Positions 1 to 10,869 of a DNA stretch of 64,000 bases are shown here, piece by piece. The notes beneath the pieces are model-generated. The model saw only the letters and a program-made list of their open reading frames with translations, did no database searches and was not told where the DNA came from. This DNA is from Rosa chinensis (Eukaryota; Streptophyta; Magnoliopsida; Rosales; Rosaceae), in the NCBI RefSeq assembly GCF_002994745.2, contig NC_037091.1, positions 3,775,501 to 3,839,500 on the forward strand, written 5' to 3'. The position numbers were made by a program, and so were the translations under genes. How positions within the stretch are numbered: the first letter of the stretch is position 1; each line of letters begins with the position of its first letter.

Positions 1-955
1 GGGTGGTGCTATTCACACACCCATTTTCTCTATTCACACACCCCCTCTATTTTTCTATTACTTTAATTCAATTTATTTTTATAAATTACCCTAACTACCA
101 TCCCTTACAATTCTAATTATTATTTTTTTTTTTTCTATTTCACAAGTCAATCATCGCCAAGTTCTAAATCCTTATTTTCCCGCAGACGAGGACTTTAAAA
201 CTCTTTGTGATTCCTTCTTATTTTGACCATGATCTTTAGATTTTGCACGAAGAAGTTAAGTTTTGGGTCATGAGGAAGTAATCAATAAAGTTTATGTGAC
301 TACTGATATCCATTATAAAACTCTGCATTGACTAACATTTTGCTCTTTCTGTTTATGTTTTGTTGCAGATTCGTAGTGCCATTACGTAACAACAATCTTT
401 TGACTGGAGTGCTATTGTATTTTCTTTGGATGCAATTTTGCAACATGTGAGATATTATTGCATAGGATCTACTTGTTACACACTGGAAATAATGTACTAA
501 AGTCTAGTGTTTTTTTCAGCCTAATGTTGAACTTTTATTTATGGGTGAGTGTTCTTTCAATGCAGTTATCTCAAATACATTATATTAAGAGTTTCATACC
601 ATTGTCCAATTTTTTTTTTGTTTTTTTTGTACCTAGAAATTTTCTAAATTTGCATATTACATTTGAAAATAGCTTATTGTCAATCTATAAGAGACGAGAA
701 ACTTTAATAAGTTAGGTGCAATATTGGAACCCCAGACAACAAAGGAGTAAAACATGTCTCTTACCCCTCCTACTCGTATGAGGACAAACTTGGCAATTTT
801 CACATGATTGACTTACTAAATAGAAAAAAAGAAAAATAATCAAAATTTTAAGGGAGGGTAGTTAGGGTAATTTGTAACAATAAATTGAATTAAAGTAATA
901 GAAAAATAGAGGAGGTGTGTGAATAGAGAAAAAGAGTGTGTGAATAGCGCCACCC
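1..955. mobile_element. TIR DNA transposon (MITE-like, about 955 bp)
   Basis: The first ~100 bases (gggtggtgctattcacacac...) reappear as their reverse complement at about 845-955, ending ...gtgtgaatagcgccaccc. The arms include the shared tract around 'attactttaattcaattta'. The arms are long and well matched, with no transposase between them, so this is a non-autonomous cut-and-paste element, perhaps Mutator-like. The left TSD lies outside the window, so the superfamily is not fixed. The interior (about 120-840) is AT-rich and I see no convincing gene there. Confidence 0.75.
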
Positions 956-1077
956 TATATCTATATTGAAATTATAAATGCATGAGGGAAAAAAGGAAAA
1001 AAAAAAAAAAAAAACAGTTCGCAAACTAGGAACCCCAAATATATCCAAAATCAAAGGGGAAAGAACCGAAGTGGAAC

Positions 1078-2828
1078 TTACTGTAAGGATATATTTTCTT
1101 CTTCAATATTTGCATAATTTGGCTGGTCGATCTCGAGATAATCATATTCTCTGAGTCATAAAATAATATCAGTAAAGGTGACATGACATGCAAAATAAAA
1201 TGGATCGATATTTATGGGAAATTAAAGAAAAAATAACCGTGAGAGGTAATGATGGAACTTACGGCTTGAATATGAAGTCAACACTGAGACATAAAACAAT
1301 CAGAAACATATATAAGATGGCATTCCAAATAAACAAGAATCCCATCATGTATAAAATGGATTGGAATTTATTGGAAATTAAAGAAAAATAACCATAAAAG
1401 GTAATGAAGGAACTTACGGCTTGATAAAGAATTCAGTATGAAGGCCGAATCTGTATTCTTGGTTTAAGAAGTCGATGCGACTAGCCAACTCTTCTAGTTC
1501 AATGCGTTCAAAAGTACTGAGACATAAAACAATCAGAAACATATGCTTATATGACATTCCAAATAAACAAGAATCGCAAACTATTTTAAATTGAAGTGGA
1601 TAAAACTAAATGGTCGGGAAGGAGCTTACTGGATAAAGCAATGTCCAATTGTGAATCTCTTATGACCCTCAAGAGGCACCTCATAAATGAATGAACGTTC
1701 GATTTTGATATTGGTTTCTCCCACAAGGTGAAATGTGGTAATTTTAAGAGATTGACTGGATCTACTGTCATAGTGAAATCCAGTCTGAACAAGACAAAAG
1801 TTCAGGTCACCCAAATAAATCAAACGCTCCATTCTCTGTACACCTGGTCGAAAGTTCCCAAACTCTGGACAAACAAACTGTGACTTTAGAGAGCAGGTAA
1901 CAAGATTTTCATGCCTTGTGATAGAGAGTGCCATAACCGCCAAGCTGCTTGATAACGCATAGATAGTCTTGTCCACACATACAGCCGGTCCTCGGAAACT
2001 ATAGCAATCTGTGTTCTCGACCCTAACTGGAAGCCATTCATCCAGTGTTACATCATAAGCCCACATTTCATCTTGATATTTTCTAGAGAAAAAGAATGGA
2101 TTATCCCCTGGAATGATTATATTATACAGGATGAGTCCATCACAAACGGCATGACCCCCAATCCTTTGTTCGGAACAATTTTTACCATAAGGAAAAGATT
2201 TCCGAGTTTCCCAACAACACCTATAAGGATCATATCGCTCGAAAGAGGGCTCTGGCACATCAAATGAGTAGTATGGATCCGTAATAGAGTAAAGTTTCCC
2301 ACATGCAGATACAACAGGTCCTTCCCATTTGGGAGCAACGGGCGGCTTGATTAAATGACATTTATTCGTATCAACATTGAACATATATCCAGACAAGGGG
2401 TTCACCACATCATCAGGAGCTAAAGGACCACTATCTGGCAATAGACATATGTTGTTGGTATCCAAGGAGCAAAATTTCCAACTTAACGGAAGGCTAACAT
2501 CCTCATCCCTGAACTGTGCTAAAGGTCGAAAGTAGTCTTGCTTACATATATTAAATTCATACAACGATCCAAAGTGCGGGCCGTCCCCATATTCGATCAT
2601 GATATAAAGACACATTGCTTCTTCTTCTGCCTGGTTTATCACCTTCTTGTTATGGACGGAGCTGAACATAGATAGTACAACAAAATTAGTCCCTTTGAGC
2701 AGTTGAGAATGAACAAGGACGAATCCATGAAAGCTACTTGAGTAAATATCGGAGCACAGAATGAATATGTCTATTTTGTTCTCTACTGGATCTTTCACTC
2801 GGATGAATTTCCTCCGTTTTCCTTTACT
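1078..2828 (-). CDS. Kelch/beta-propeller-like protein, 4 exons seen, 5' end unresolved
   Basis: The main exon (2828 down to 1630) is open for about 400 codons. It has repeated 40-60-residue blocks of propeller type, with phrases such as GGHAVCDGLILYN, EMWAYDVTLDEWLPV and GPAVCVDKTIYALSS, resembling plant F-box/kelch-associated propellers. Three small exons continue the frame: 1516-1418, 1283-1263 and 1150-1078 (stop TAA). Each is bounded by AG and GT(AAG), and all three introns split codons after the second base. The encoded tail (TFERIELEELASRIDF..., then PEYDYLEIDQPNY...) is acidic. No ATG lies near the 5' end: the frame is open from an acceptor-like ..ATTAG at 2829, and GTG at 2798 is not a credible start. 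An upstream exon ending near 3056 (CTCAG/GTGTG) is possible but does not supply a clean ATG. No F-box is visible. Function unknown. Confidence 0.55.
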
Positions 2829-3202
2829 CTAATAATTAAATCACTATTTAGACTACAACATGGAATCATCATCATCATTCCTGTTTTATCAAAAGTTATT
2901 TATCCCCAGAAAGTTTACCCAAGGACACAAGAATTATAGAATTGAATTGAAATCCCAAATTTATACAAATAATTCCTAACTTGTCCGATTCTACGCATAA
3001 CGATAATCAGTTTTTCATAAGCATATAATTCAACAAACATAAAACTTTCGCACACCTGAGTCGATGGAGATCGGCGGAATGCCTAATAAGAACTCGGAGT
3101 GTGAGGGCTGGCGGCGACGGCTCAGGAGATAAAAGGAATTTAATTAAATGAAGAAAAATATTTGTCAAAGGATTTGTAGACATATCTCTTAAATTAATAC
3201 TA
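2829..3202. other. Upstream region of the kelch-like gene
   Basis: It probably contains intron and 5' leader of the gene ending at 1078. A pyrimidine-rich, GC-richer tract at 3057-3130 on the minus strand ends in a plausible splice donor (CTCAG/GTGTG, 3056/3055). No ATG in frame with the main exon is visible, so the start codon is not assigned. Confidence 0.3.
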
Positions 3203-3470
3203 GACTCCAAACACACCCTATGGGTGTGAATAATTACGTGGGAAATTATTTCACAGATTGTAGAGAAAATTGCTGCATATATTTTGTTTTTTATTTTTGA
3301 TTTTTTTTGTTAAATTTCTTTTGTATTTATTTTATTTGCAAATTGACCATTTTGTTTTTCTCAAATATTTTAGTTCAAATGGTTTTTAATATTTAAGGGA
3401 TATTTTGGTAAAATTTTTCTGTTTTGGCGGACAAACTCTCTTCTCTTAATAATAGTATAGATATAGATTA
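3203..3470. repeat. Dispersed repeat, hairpin start and 'ttaataatagtatagat' end
   Basis: It starts with a short palindrome (cacaccctatgggtgtg) and ends with 'cttaataatagtatagata'. A second member with the same layout lies at 54945-55236, with hairpin 'acatgctttgcatgt' and end 'ttaataatagtatatagat'. The class is not clear: it is non-coding, with a defined hairpin at one end only. The 3471-3669 stretch that follows shows no feature I can support. Confidence 0.4.
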
Positions 3471-3669
3471 ACTAATTTAATTAATTCATTAATGTAATTG
3501 ATTCAACCCCAAACATCTAGAAGGAAATATAAAGGGTAAAGTTGGTGTTGCAAAAGTATGATGTGGCAAAATTTATTATGTGGAATTGAAAATAAAATTT
3601 GTATTTGCTTACATGACATGACACTTAGGAATTGAGACCATAAATCTTAGGCCTCATTGAGGCCCTATA

Positions 3670-3939
3670 TCATTGCCCTTCATTATTAGTGGTTGGAACC
3701 GAGACTGGCTCGACCCTAACAATGGGGTAAGAGAGGGTGCGAGACATGAATGTGGAATTGGTATATTTGGGAAGAGCAGAAGGTCGTAAAGATAGGAACG
3801 CTCTAGAGCAGTAGATGGTAATGAAAGCAAAATGCCATTTTCTTTGGCTTATGCCAAGTTTACTGCTCGGAACATCAAGAATCAACCCGACATTGCTTCC
3901 CACTTTTTCTTCCAGGGCACTGAAGGTTGACCTACGCAT
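3670..3939 (-). pseudogene. ACA-type Ca2+-ATPase N-terminal fragment
   Basis: From ATG at 3939 this encodes 89 residues matching only the cytosolic N-terminus of the two intact ATPases here. The shared core is ILDVPSS.LGIS.RKWH.AF, then TIYCSRAFLSL. It stops about where the intact proteins continue into 'INGF' and has no transmembrane or catalytic part. The equivalent of the parental start region is altered (KVGSNVGLILDV in place of AKFGRIELLLDV). In ACAs this segment (basic-Trp followed by aromatic residues) is the calmodulin-binding/autoinhibitory region. The frame is open, so a short peptide is possible, but a truncated gene relic is more likely. Confidence 0.7.
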
Positions 3940-4370
3940 ATATGCTCTAACTGCAAGGTGTATTACAGAAACTATCAGATCAAATCGATTGCCAGCAAAG
4001 AACTTTTGACAAGTCGAAGATGGGTTGTGTAACAATTGAGTTTTGAAGAAATTTCAAAAATTGCAAAGCTAATGTTTGCACATCACCTTGCATGCTAAAG
4101 CCTACTTATAGTGAAGCAAGGAAGACATACGCCAGTTGTACACGAGTTACGACCGTTGCAGCATTCTCACTATAGTGACGACTGTGACGTATTCATCTTA
4201 CGGCTACGAAAGCATTCTCACTGTAGGTCTGTTGCGGTACTATATTTTTGGTGAACGCGTTGCAGTATTATACCAATGAAGGAATGGATGAAAACGCGTT
4301 CGCTGGTTATGAATAACGATAAATCTGTCAAGCGGATTCAAGCCAAGTTTGTGATTCCCATCTTAATCTT

Positions 4371-5250
4371 TTCTTTTCTTTTTGGCAAAGAGAGAAATAT
4401 ATTAAACCAACAGAACGAAGTACAAAACAACCAAACTAACAAACAGACCCAACACGCTGGGCCTAGAAACAAGAAAACAAAATACAAATGGGCTTAAACC
4501 AGGCAAGCCCAGGGATACAACAACAGAGCAGCAAACAAAAGGCCCAACAGAAAGCCAAAGACTATCCTTCACAGCGGCGACGCCATCGAGAACGAAGTCA
4601 GACTCGCAATCTAGCCTAAACCGGAGAGGAGGAAGAGTGAAGCTTGCTGCACCTGGATGATTCGACACCAGAAAAGGTCCAATCAAGCACCCAAACAACT
4701 GCAATCCAGATACAAAGGCATGAAATTCAGGACTCAAACCATCTCCAAAACGGAGAACTTCTTCTGCCAAATTATCAACCAGAAAAGCCAGTTGAAGAGA
4801 GAGGGAGGTGAGATCCAAACATGGATCAAAGGGACAGGCACCCAAAGGGCGTTCAGTTCCTTGTAGCATCCCCCGATGCACTAAAGGGACAACCCCGTTT
4901 CGAACCATGCTCCTAAAAGCATAATTACAGGCTATGGCAGAAGGAAAGGGATAAGATCCGCCCCGGAAAGCGACCCATGATGACATCAACGGGTTTGAGA
5001 GGAAGAAGAACAGATCTAGAAAGAAGAGGATTTGGATCATGAGGAACATACTGAGAGGGAGATGAAAAAAGAAGACAAGCAACAGAAGAGAAAAGCCGAG
5101 AAACGGAGAAGAGAGGCATGGAGCCTCAGATCGGAGACGAGCTCCGGGCAAAAGCGCCCATGGAGGGTAGGGATTAGCTCCACCGATTCTCAAGGTTGCG
5201 GAGAGAAAAAAAGGAACAGTAGAGAGTCAGATATTTTGTTTTGAGTGATC
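4371..5250 (-). mobile_element. Inserted element of unclear class, possible LINE/SINE-like tail
   Basis: The flanks of this block are related to each other: 'gtaaatct(a/g)tcaagc', with 'ttgtg.ttcc(c/t)atcttaatct', occurs both at 4318-4370 and at 5351-5393. That suggests an insertion between duplicated copies. Read on the minus strand, its end (…tttaatatatttctctctttgcc, then A/G-rich) resembles the tail of plant non-LTR elements. A 263-codon open frame on the minus strand (4402-5193) is hydrophobic and Leu/Phe-rich, with no recognisable domain. I treat it as fortuitous. Confidence 0.35.
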
Positions 5251-5510
5251 GAATTCAGAAGATGGCTACGAATTTAGTGCACACTTTTATTTTATTTATT
5301 ATTTTTATTTTTATTTGTAGTAGAACAAAAATTATAAACAAAATTGACTGTGGTAAATCTATCAAGCCAGGTTTGTGTTTCCTATCTTAATCTATTTGAC
5401 TTATCTACTTCAGGAGATCGCTACAAATTTTGTTCATCTTTTATTTTATTTGTTTTTTGTTATTTTTACTTGTAGCGGAACAAAAATTATAAACAAAATT
5501 GACCCAAAAT
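5251..5510. repeat. Imperfect tandem duplication, about 155-bp unit
   Basis: The tract 'tttgtag(t/c)(a/g)gaacaaaaattataaacaaaattgac' occurs at about 5314-5347 and again at 5472-5503, each preceded by a related T-rich stretch beginning 'ttcag.agat.gctac'. No coding content. Confidence 0.6.
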
Positions 5511-5581
5511 GGTCCAAGGCACAATAATTTAACATTTGCACAAATAAATCTAATTGATAAAGATGTTAACAAATTGATTTT

Positions 5582-6042
5582 GGGACTAAATACTGTTTAG
5601 TCCTTGAGCTTTTAACCATAAAACACTTCAGTCTCTGACCTTTTAATTTCACACGTTTAGTCCCTGTACTTCAAAATTTCAGACCAATAGGTCCTTGCTG
5701 TCTAAAAGTCGCTGCAAATGTCTATTATGCCCTCAATTTTTTTTAATTAATTAATTATTTTATTTTTTTTGGAAAATGAATTTTTTTCCCTTTCTTTCTT
5801 TCTATTTGAAAAAAAATAATAATAATAAAAAATAAAAAAAGAATAAATAAAAAAAAAGAAAGGAATAAATTTATTTTAAAAAAAGAACTGAGGGCATAAT
5901 AGACATTTCGCCGCGACTTTTAGATGGCAAGGACCTATTGGTCTGAAATTTTGAAGTACAGGGACTAAACGTGTGAAATTAGAAGGTCAGGAACTGAAGT
6001 GTTTTATGGTCAAAAGCTCAAGGACTAAACAGTATTTAGCCC
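5582..6042. mobile_element. MITE with ~170-bp TIRs and 8-bp TSD
   Basis: The ends gggactaaatactgtttag and its complement (..actaaacagtatttagccc) begin arms of about 170 bp that can fold into a long hairpin. The loop is A/T-rich. The flanking direct repeat ttgatttt is found at 5574-5581 and 6043-6050. Non-coding. An 8-bp TSD points to hAT, but long arms of this type are also seen in Mutator MITEs. Confidence 0.85.
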
Positions 6043-6166
6043 TTGATTTTAATTTGGTCTAATCCAATTCCCTTTGGAGAATATATATTACTATTTAAAT
6101 TCTTTAAAAGATTAACATTACTTAATTAATTCAGATTCTTTGCAGAAAAGAATCATAATGAAGTGG

Positions 6167-6620
6167 TCAATAAGTTTTGACAGAAATAGGTTGTTGACTC
6201 AAGTTGTGATTCACCAATGTTCTAGCATGCAATAGAAGACCACGAAAGTACGAAATAAATAGCATGGTAATTTCATACCAGAAATTTACGTTAACAATGT
6301 CGGTAAAGGTTAAGCAAGCTAGGGCTACCGACTCATTGGTGCGTACGTTGAGGAAGCTCATTGGATTATGTTTTTTTGTTGCCAACAAACATAATCCACG
6401 TGCCACAACCCATCCACGCACCCACACCCATTTATGTGTCCGAGTAAGGGGTACAGGTCTGGGAAAGGGAAACAAGCCCGCCCCCCCCCCCCCCCACACC
6501 ACCACCACCACACTTGATAATACATATGTATATAAAGAAAAAAAATCAATAGTAATCATTGTTATTTTTTTTTTATATCTGGATAGTAAGATGTATTAAT
6601 CATGTATTGATTGATTAAAT
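6167..6620. other. Non-coding region with short inverted repeat and poly-C tract
   Basis: A small hairpin (ggattatgt...acataatcc) sits at about 6362-6398, and a C homopolymer of about 16 bases at 6480-6495. Open frames across it on both strands follow the simple repeats and are not credible genes. Confidence 0.3.
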
Positions 6621-6649
6621 AAATTACAAAAGAAAATATTACAAAACAT

Positions 6650-8463
6650 TTTTTTTTTTTGACCAGCCGCACTCTCTGTTAGGGTTTTCGTAGGAACTTT
6701 TCTTTGACCAAACTCCAAAATTCGTCTTTGATCTCAATGGCGCAGATTAGGGCTATGGCTACTTGTAACCCCTCTGACTCTGCAAGGGTCACACTGGGAG
6801 CGGTGGGGGCGGCGGCGCTGCAAGATACTCACTGGTATATAGTTTGGCGCCTACTCGGGAATAAGACTCGATTCCCTGGTTTCAAAGGGACTGTACCCTC
6901 AATTTGGTGTGTGAAATCGGATCTCTCCATCTAGGATGTTGGAGAACGATTTCTTTTTCAGATTGATCGCAATAAGGCTCTGCATGGCGGGCCGTGGTTT
7001 TACAGGAATACAATGTTGTTGCTTGGAGACTATGATGGGATTGGTTCGGTGGAAACAATCTCGCTGTGGAAGTTGGACACTTGGGTGGTGGTGAAGGGAC
7101 TGTCGATAGCCTTTCGTAACAAAGCAACCCTAACTCTGATAGGGTCTGCTATTGGCTAGGTCATTAGATTTGATCAATTGACACTACGACGGAAGGATGG
7201 GGAACAAAGGATCCTGCTAGTGATGGATGTTCGGAGTCGGGTCCAGAGTTGGATGCTTTTCGAGTTCTCTCCTACAGTACAACCTGAGATCTTTCTGGTT
7301 TACGAGAAAGTGAAGGGTTTTGGTCGTGAGTGTGGACTATTTGAGCATGGTGAGCTGGGCTGCAATGGGTTCCTGGTGGAAGAGAAAGCTGAGTTTCAGC
7401 AAGAGCCGTCGGCAGCAGCTATGGCAGGGTTGTTGTTGGCTATAGGTGATCCGACTCCGGGAAATGTTATCGATCTATTGAAAGAGAAGCAGCTGCCTTC
7501 TGATGGTGTTGGAGATGGAATGGAAATGGTGTTGCAACACATGGAAACTAGTGTTGATATGCCGGGCTTCAGGATTCCTAGAGAGGTGGTATCTCCATCC
7601 ATCATTGGGAGAGGATAGGCCGTCTGGACCCAGACCTGGTGGAGATGTCATTGGTACATCACAAGGTGTGAGAGATCATGGTGACGTAGAATGGAATTGG
7701 AAGTCCTTGGTTTCGGACTGCTCTTTGACCAAAGTGGCACTAATGCCGGGTTTCACTAAGGTGAAGAAGACAATTCTGAACCCAGATCCAGGTTTGGGAT
7801 CGTCTTGCTTGCCTCTTATAGGGACAAAAAGAAGAGCGAGTGTTCATCTGATTAAGGCATGCAAGCGTCTGTTGTCACCGGCCCATCCTGCTCTTAATGT
7901 GGATGAGAACATGACTTTAATGTTACAGCATAAAAATGGCAAGATTATCATTTCTCCAAGAAAGAAGAAACTGGGACACCCCCGTGGGAGTAAAAATAAA
8001 CCTAAGACTGCTAGGGTTTTGGAGCCGGAGCTGCAAGAGAGGAAACAACGTAAATGGAAGAGTCATATTGACTCCCAAGGTGAGACTAGTTCGGATTGTT
8101 TGCTTAAGGAGATTAATTCTCCTGAAGTTGAAGGAGGGATAAGATAGGAGAAATGGAAGATGAGGCTATGGACCCTCTTCCAGGGAACATTTAATTTTTG
8201 TTATTGGTCGCAATGATCTTAGCTTTTGAGGGTTTTTTATTCTGCTTCGGAAGTTACTAGTATTTGTTTGGAATAAAAGCGCTTGAATTGTCTAAAAGGT
8301 GGGTGTACTGGGGGTATATTGGGTTCTTGTTGTTGTTTAGAATATAGGAGTCTCAGGGTGCTCTAAAAAATGATTCTTTCTACCGACTCCTTAGGGGTGT
8401 TTCGTTTTTATACTGCTTGCTGAATTTATATAATGGGCTGACCTCTTTTGATTAAAAAAAAAA
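6650..8463 (+). mobile_element. LINE-type retroelement remnant lacking ORF2, poly(A) ended
   Basis: The block holds a decayed LINE ORF1-like coding stretch (see 6720-8146) and ends in a run of A (about 8453-8464) after 'gacctcttttgatt'. No reverse transcriptase is present. The sequence aattacaaaagaaa occurs just before the element (6622-6635) and just after its tail (8468-8481). This is consistent with a ~14-bp target-site duplication, although a short T-rich stretch separates the left copy from the element. Confidence 0.6.
6720..8146 (+). pseudogene. LINE ORF1-like (DUF4283/zinc-knuckle type) relic
   Basis: Read across frames it gives the typical plant LINE ORF1 order. First comes an entry segment (VWRLLGNKTRFPGFKG). 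Then a DUF4283-like core follows (FFFQIDRNKALHGGPW, MLLLGDYDGIGSVETISL, LDTWVVVKGLS). A linker ends in YEKVKGFGRECGLFEHGELGC, where a CCHC-type knuckle would lie. At least two frame changes or stops interrupt it, near 6934 and 7158. The C-terminal part (7503-8146) is Lys/Arg-rich (GHPRGSKNKPKTAR, an AT-hook-like stretch). It is the nucleic-acid-binding partner of a LINE; here it is not functional. Confidence 0.6.
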
Positions 8464-8562
8464 ATTCAATTACAAAAGAAACAAAACTCAATATAATTAA
8501 TTTTTATCATGCCAAATAGGCAATTAGGATTTGGCTGTACAGGCTAGTAGTTTTTGTCTTTT

Positions 8563-9571
8563 GAGTTTCTATTGGAACCTCTAAATTTACTCATCTGACC
8601 TCTCTACTCTCTACACCTCCTTCTTACTTTTAGATACCCAATGTTTGTTCACTAGACCTCCTTTTGAATTCCTAAAATAACCTTAGTTATATTATTCACA
8701 TACAAAACAAGAAATTACTCATTATACTTCTAATTCACTCACTACACCTCCATTCGTTGATTTTTTTTTAATTTTTTTATATTTTGCATGCAAACACAAA
8801 CTTGGACCATATTTTATTACTAAACAAAAAATAAATCATGATCCTAGCTAGAACCATACTTGCAGTACGTACGCACACATAGTTTGACTACAATATTTAT
8901 ATATAAAAGTTAACTCATTAACTCCTATGCTCCTATTAATCGAAACGAACTCATATGCTCCTATGTGATGATTAAACACACTGAAGGCCATTAAAAATAT
9001 TGATAATGTTAGAGTCGAACACAAACGCAGAAGAAAAAAAAAACAAAGCAAGAAACACCAGCAATAACCAAACACAGAAAAGAAAAGAAAAGAAAAAACT
9101 AAAAGCCATTGTCTCCCATCCAAAAACTCTCCTCCTCCAACCAAACCTTAAACAAAGTCTAGATTAAGAACTTAATTAGAGTTCTGAAAAAATTTCTTAG
9201 CCTTTTAATCAACACCAAACTTTATACTAGTATTCAAATAATACCTTGCTTGGAGGCTCTGAAACATTGAATTGTGTATCCATTAATAACGTTATTTCAA
9301 ATAGTTGCAATAGCTCTTATGCACGTTGCTGGCTTTGACGTTGTGATCAGAATGGGAACGTTATCATGGATGAGAGTAAGATCACAAGTCTAGGGTTTAA
9401 ACCACTGTATCGTGAAAACTAGCTAGGTAGAGAGGTTTGTAAAGAAAATATTAGTTAATTAAATTCCATTGTCTATAATTGTCATTTTATAAGAGGATAT
9501 ATATGTAATTCAATAATTCAAAAGGGGTAGAGGTCAAATGAGCAAATTGGGAGGTCCCAATAGAAAATCTC
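8563..9571. mobile_element. MULE-like element, ~50-bp TIRs, ~11-bp TSD
   Basis: The left end gagtttctattggaacctc and the right end (gaggtcccaatagaaaatctc) are inverted copies, continuing to 'tgacctct(ct)ac' for about 50 bp. The direct repeat ttttgtctttt flanks the element (8552-8562 and 9572-9582). T-richness makes its exact length (9-11) uncertain. The interior is A/T-rich and non-coding as far as I can see. Confidence 0.7.
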
Positions 9572-9582
9572 TTTTGTCTTTT

Positions 9583-9966
9583 TGATGTACTCCATTGGTA
9601 TGGTACGGTGGTTCTCATTGGCTCTTATTTTTAGTCTCAATTGTGAAAGCAAACAAAAAGTTTGATTTCAAATTAATATATAATTTCATTGTAATTTATT
9701 TTTATAGATATAACTATTATAATTTTTCTTGTTTATATTTTAGTTCTATTGATCAATGATCGATTAAATTTGTTGGTTAATTTTCGGAGTATAAGAGTTT
9801 TTTTTTAAATAAATAAAAAAAAAGCCTTTAGATCCCGACCCCCCCCCCCCCCAGCCCCCGGGCTTAAATTCTGGTTCTGCCTCTGGTCTGAGTGTAGACT
9901 TGATGTTGTACTATCCACTATCCAGTCATGATAATGAAATCATCTCTCTTGAACAGAAGGAAAAAA
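9583..9966. other. Non-coding, fragment of a 'G-tract' TIR element
   Basis: A C homopolymer (9840-9852) followed by 'ccccgggcttaaattctggttctgcc' resembles one end of the hAT-type MITE seen complete at 30178-30609 in inverse sense. Nothing else is recognised. Confidence 0.3.
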
Positions 9967-10278
9967 ATACATAAGGAAAAAATACATGAAAGAAAATTCA
10001 TAACTTAACGTGCATACTTTCTCATAACTTGTAAGACTGGACATGGACAAATGAATTAGTTGTCGTCATAATACATAAGGAAAAGATACATGAAAGAAAC
10101 TTCATAACTTAACGTGCATACTTTATCATAACTTGTAAGACTGGACATGGACAAATGAATTAGTTGTCGTCATAATACATAAGGAAAAGATACATGAAAG
10201 AAACTTCATAACTTAACGTGCATACTTTATCATAACTTGTAACACTGGACATGGACAGATGAATTAGTTGTCCAATTC
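9967..10278. repeat. Tandem repeat, three 104-bp units
   Basis: Units start at 9967, 10071 and 10175, each with 'atacataaggaaaa' and ending 'gaattagttgt'. They differ by a handful of substitutions (e.g. tactttct versus tactttat). The array abuts the ACA pseudogene region downstream. Confidence 0.9.
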
Positions 10279-10619
10279 TTTAACAAGTCTTCAACAACTT
10301 CCACCTGATCGGAAGGTATAGCGCGCTAGCAATAGAATAGTTGGTCGATAAATTATGGTGTAAACTACTCTTATCTCTACTAAGGACTGATGCATTCATG
10401 TAAAATTTAGAGACCCCAAAACTATGGATTACCGTCCAGGTTGAGATCCATGTCTCCATGACATAGTACAGACCGAGCACACCAACACCAAACCATATGC
10501 CATGGCAGTGAAATACAACCAAGATTAATCCAAAGCACCAGTGTACAATTATATTGTCTGCTTTAAACAACCATGGTTCTAGCCTAGAGTTTCAAAGTTC
10601 AAATGTTGCTCTTCTATTT

Positions 10620-10860
10620 CTTCATCTTTAAATGACTGAAAAAAGGTTTCTTTGGAACAGGCTAGACTTGAAAACCCAGCCAATTGGCCAAGATATGGCT
10701 GCAATCCCAATCCATATATCCCATTTTCCCAAGTTTAATCTCTCTATAATTGTATCTGCATCTAGTCGCTCTGCGATCTGCTGGAGCTTTTTATGTGCAA
10801 ATGCTATGCATCTGAGTCTTCTAGCTTCCATACCTTGAATAACTGATCTGTTCAACTTCC
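10620..10860 (-). pseudogene. ACA-type Ca2+-ATPase fragment with internal deletion
   Basis: On the minus strand it reads VIQGMEARRLRCIAFAHKK, corresponding to IIQGMAASSLRCIAFAHKE at residue ~610 of the intact proteins. It then jumps to ERLNLGKWDIWIGIAAISW and PIGWVFKS, the extreme C-terminus at residue ~985 onward. About 360 residues (rest of the N/P domains and TM5-TM9) are missing at the joint. The sequence beyond its 3' end (10580-10622: 'agagtttcaaagttcaaatg', 'ttgctctt') matches the 3' flank of the intact gene ending at 58752. The relic therefore came from a copy of that gene, including non-coding sequence. Confidence 0.85.
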
Positions 10861-10869
10861 TTTTTTCAC

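Noticed and set aside
4402..5193. 263-codon open frame on the minus strand, hydrophobic and Leu/Phe-rich
   Set aside because: No domain, composition driven by purine-rich plus-strand repeats, and it lies within a likely inserted element. Not called as a membrane protein.
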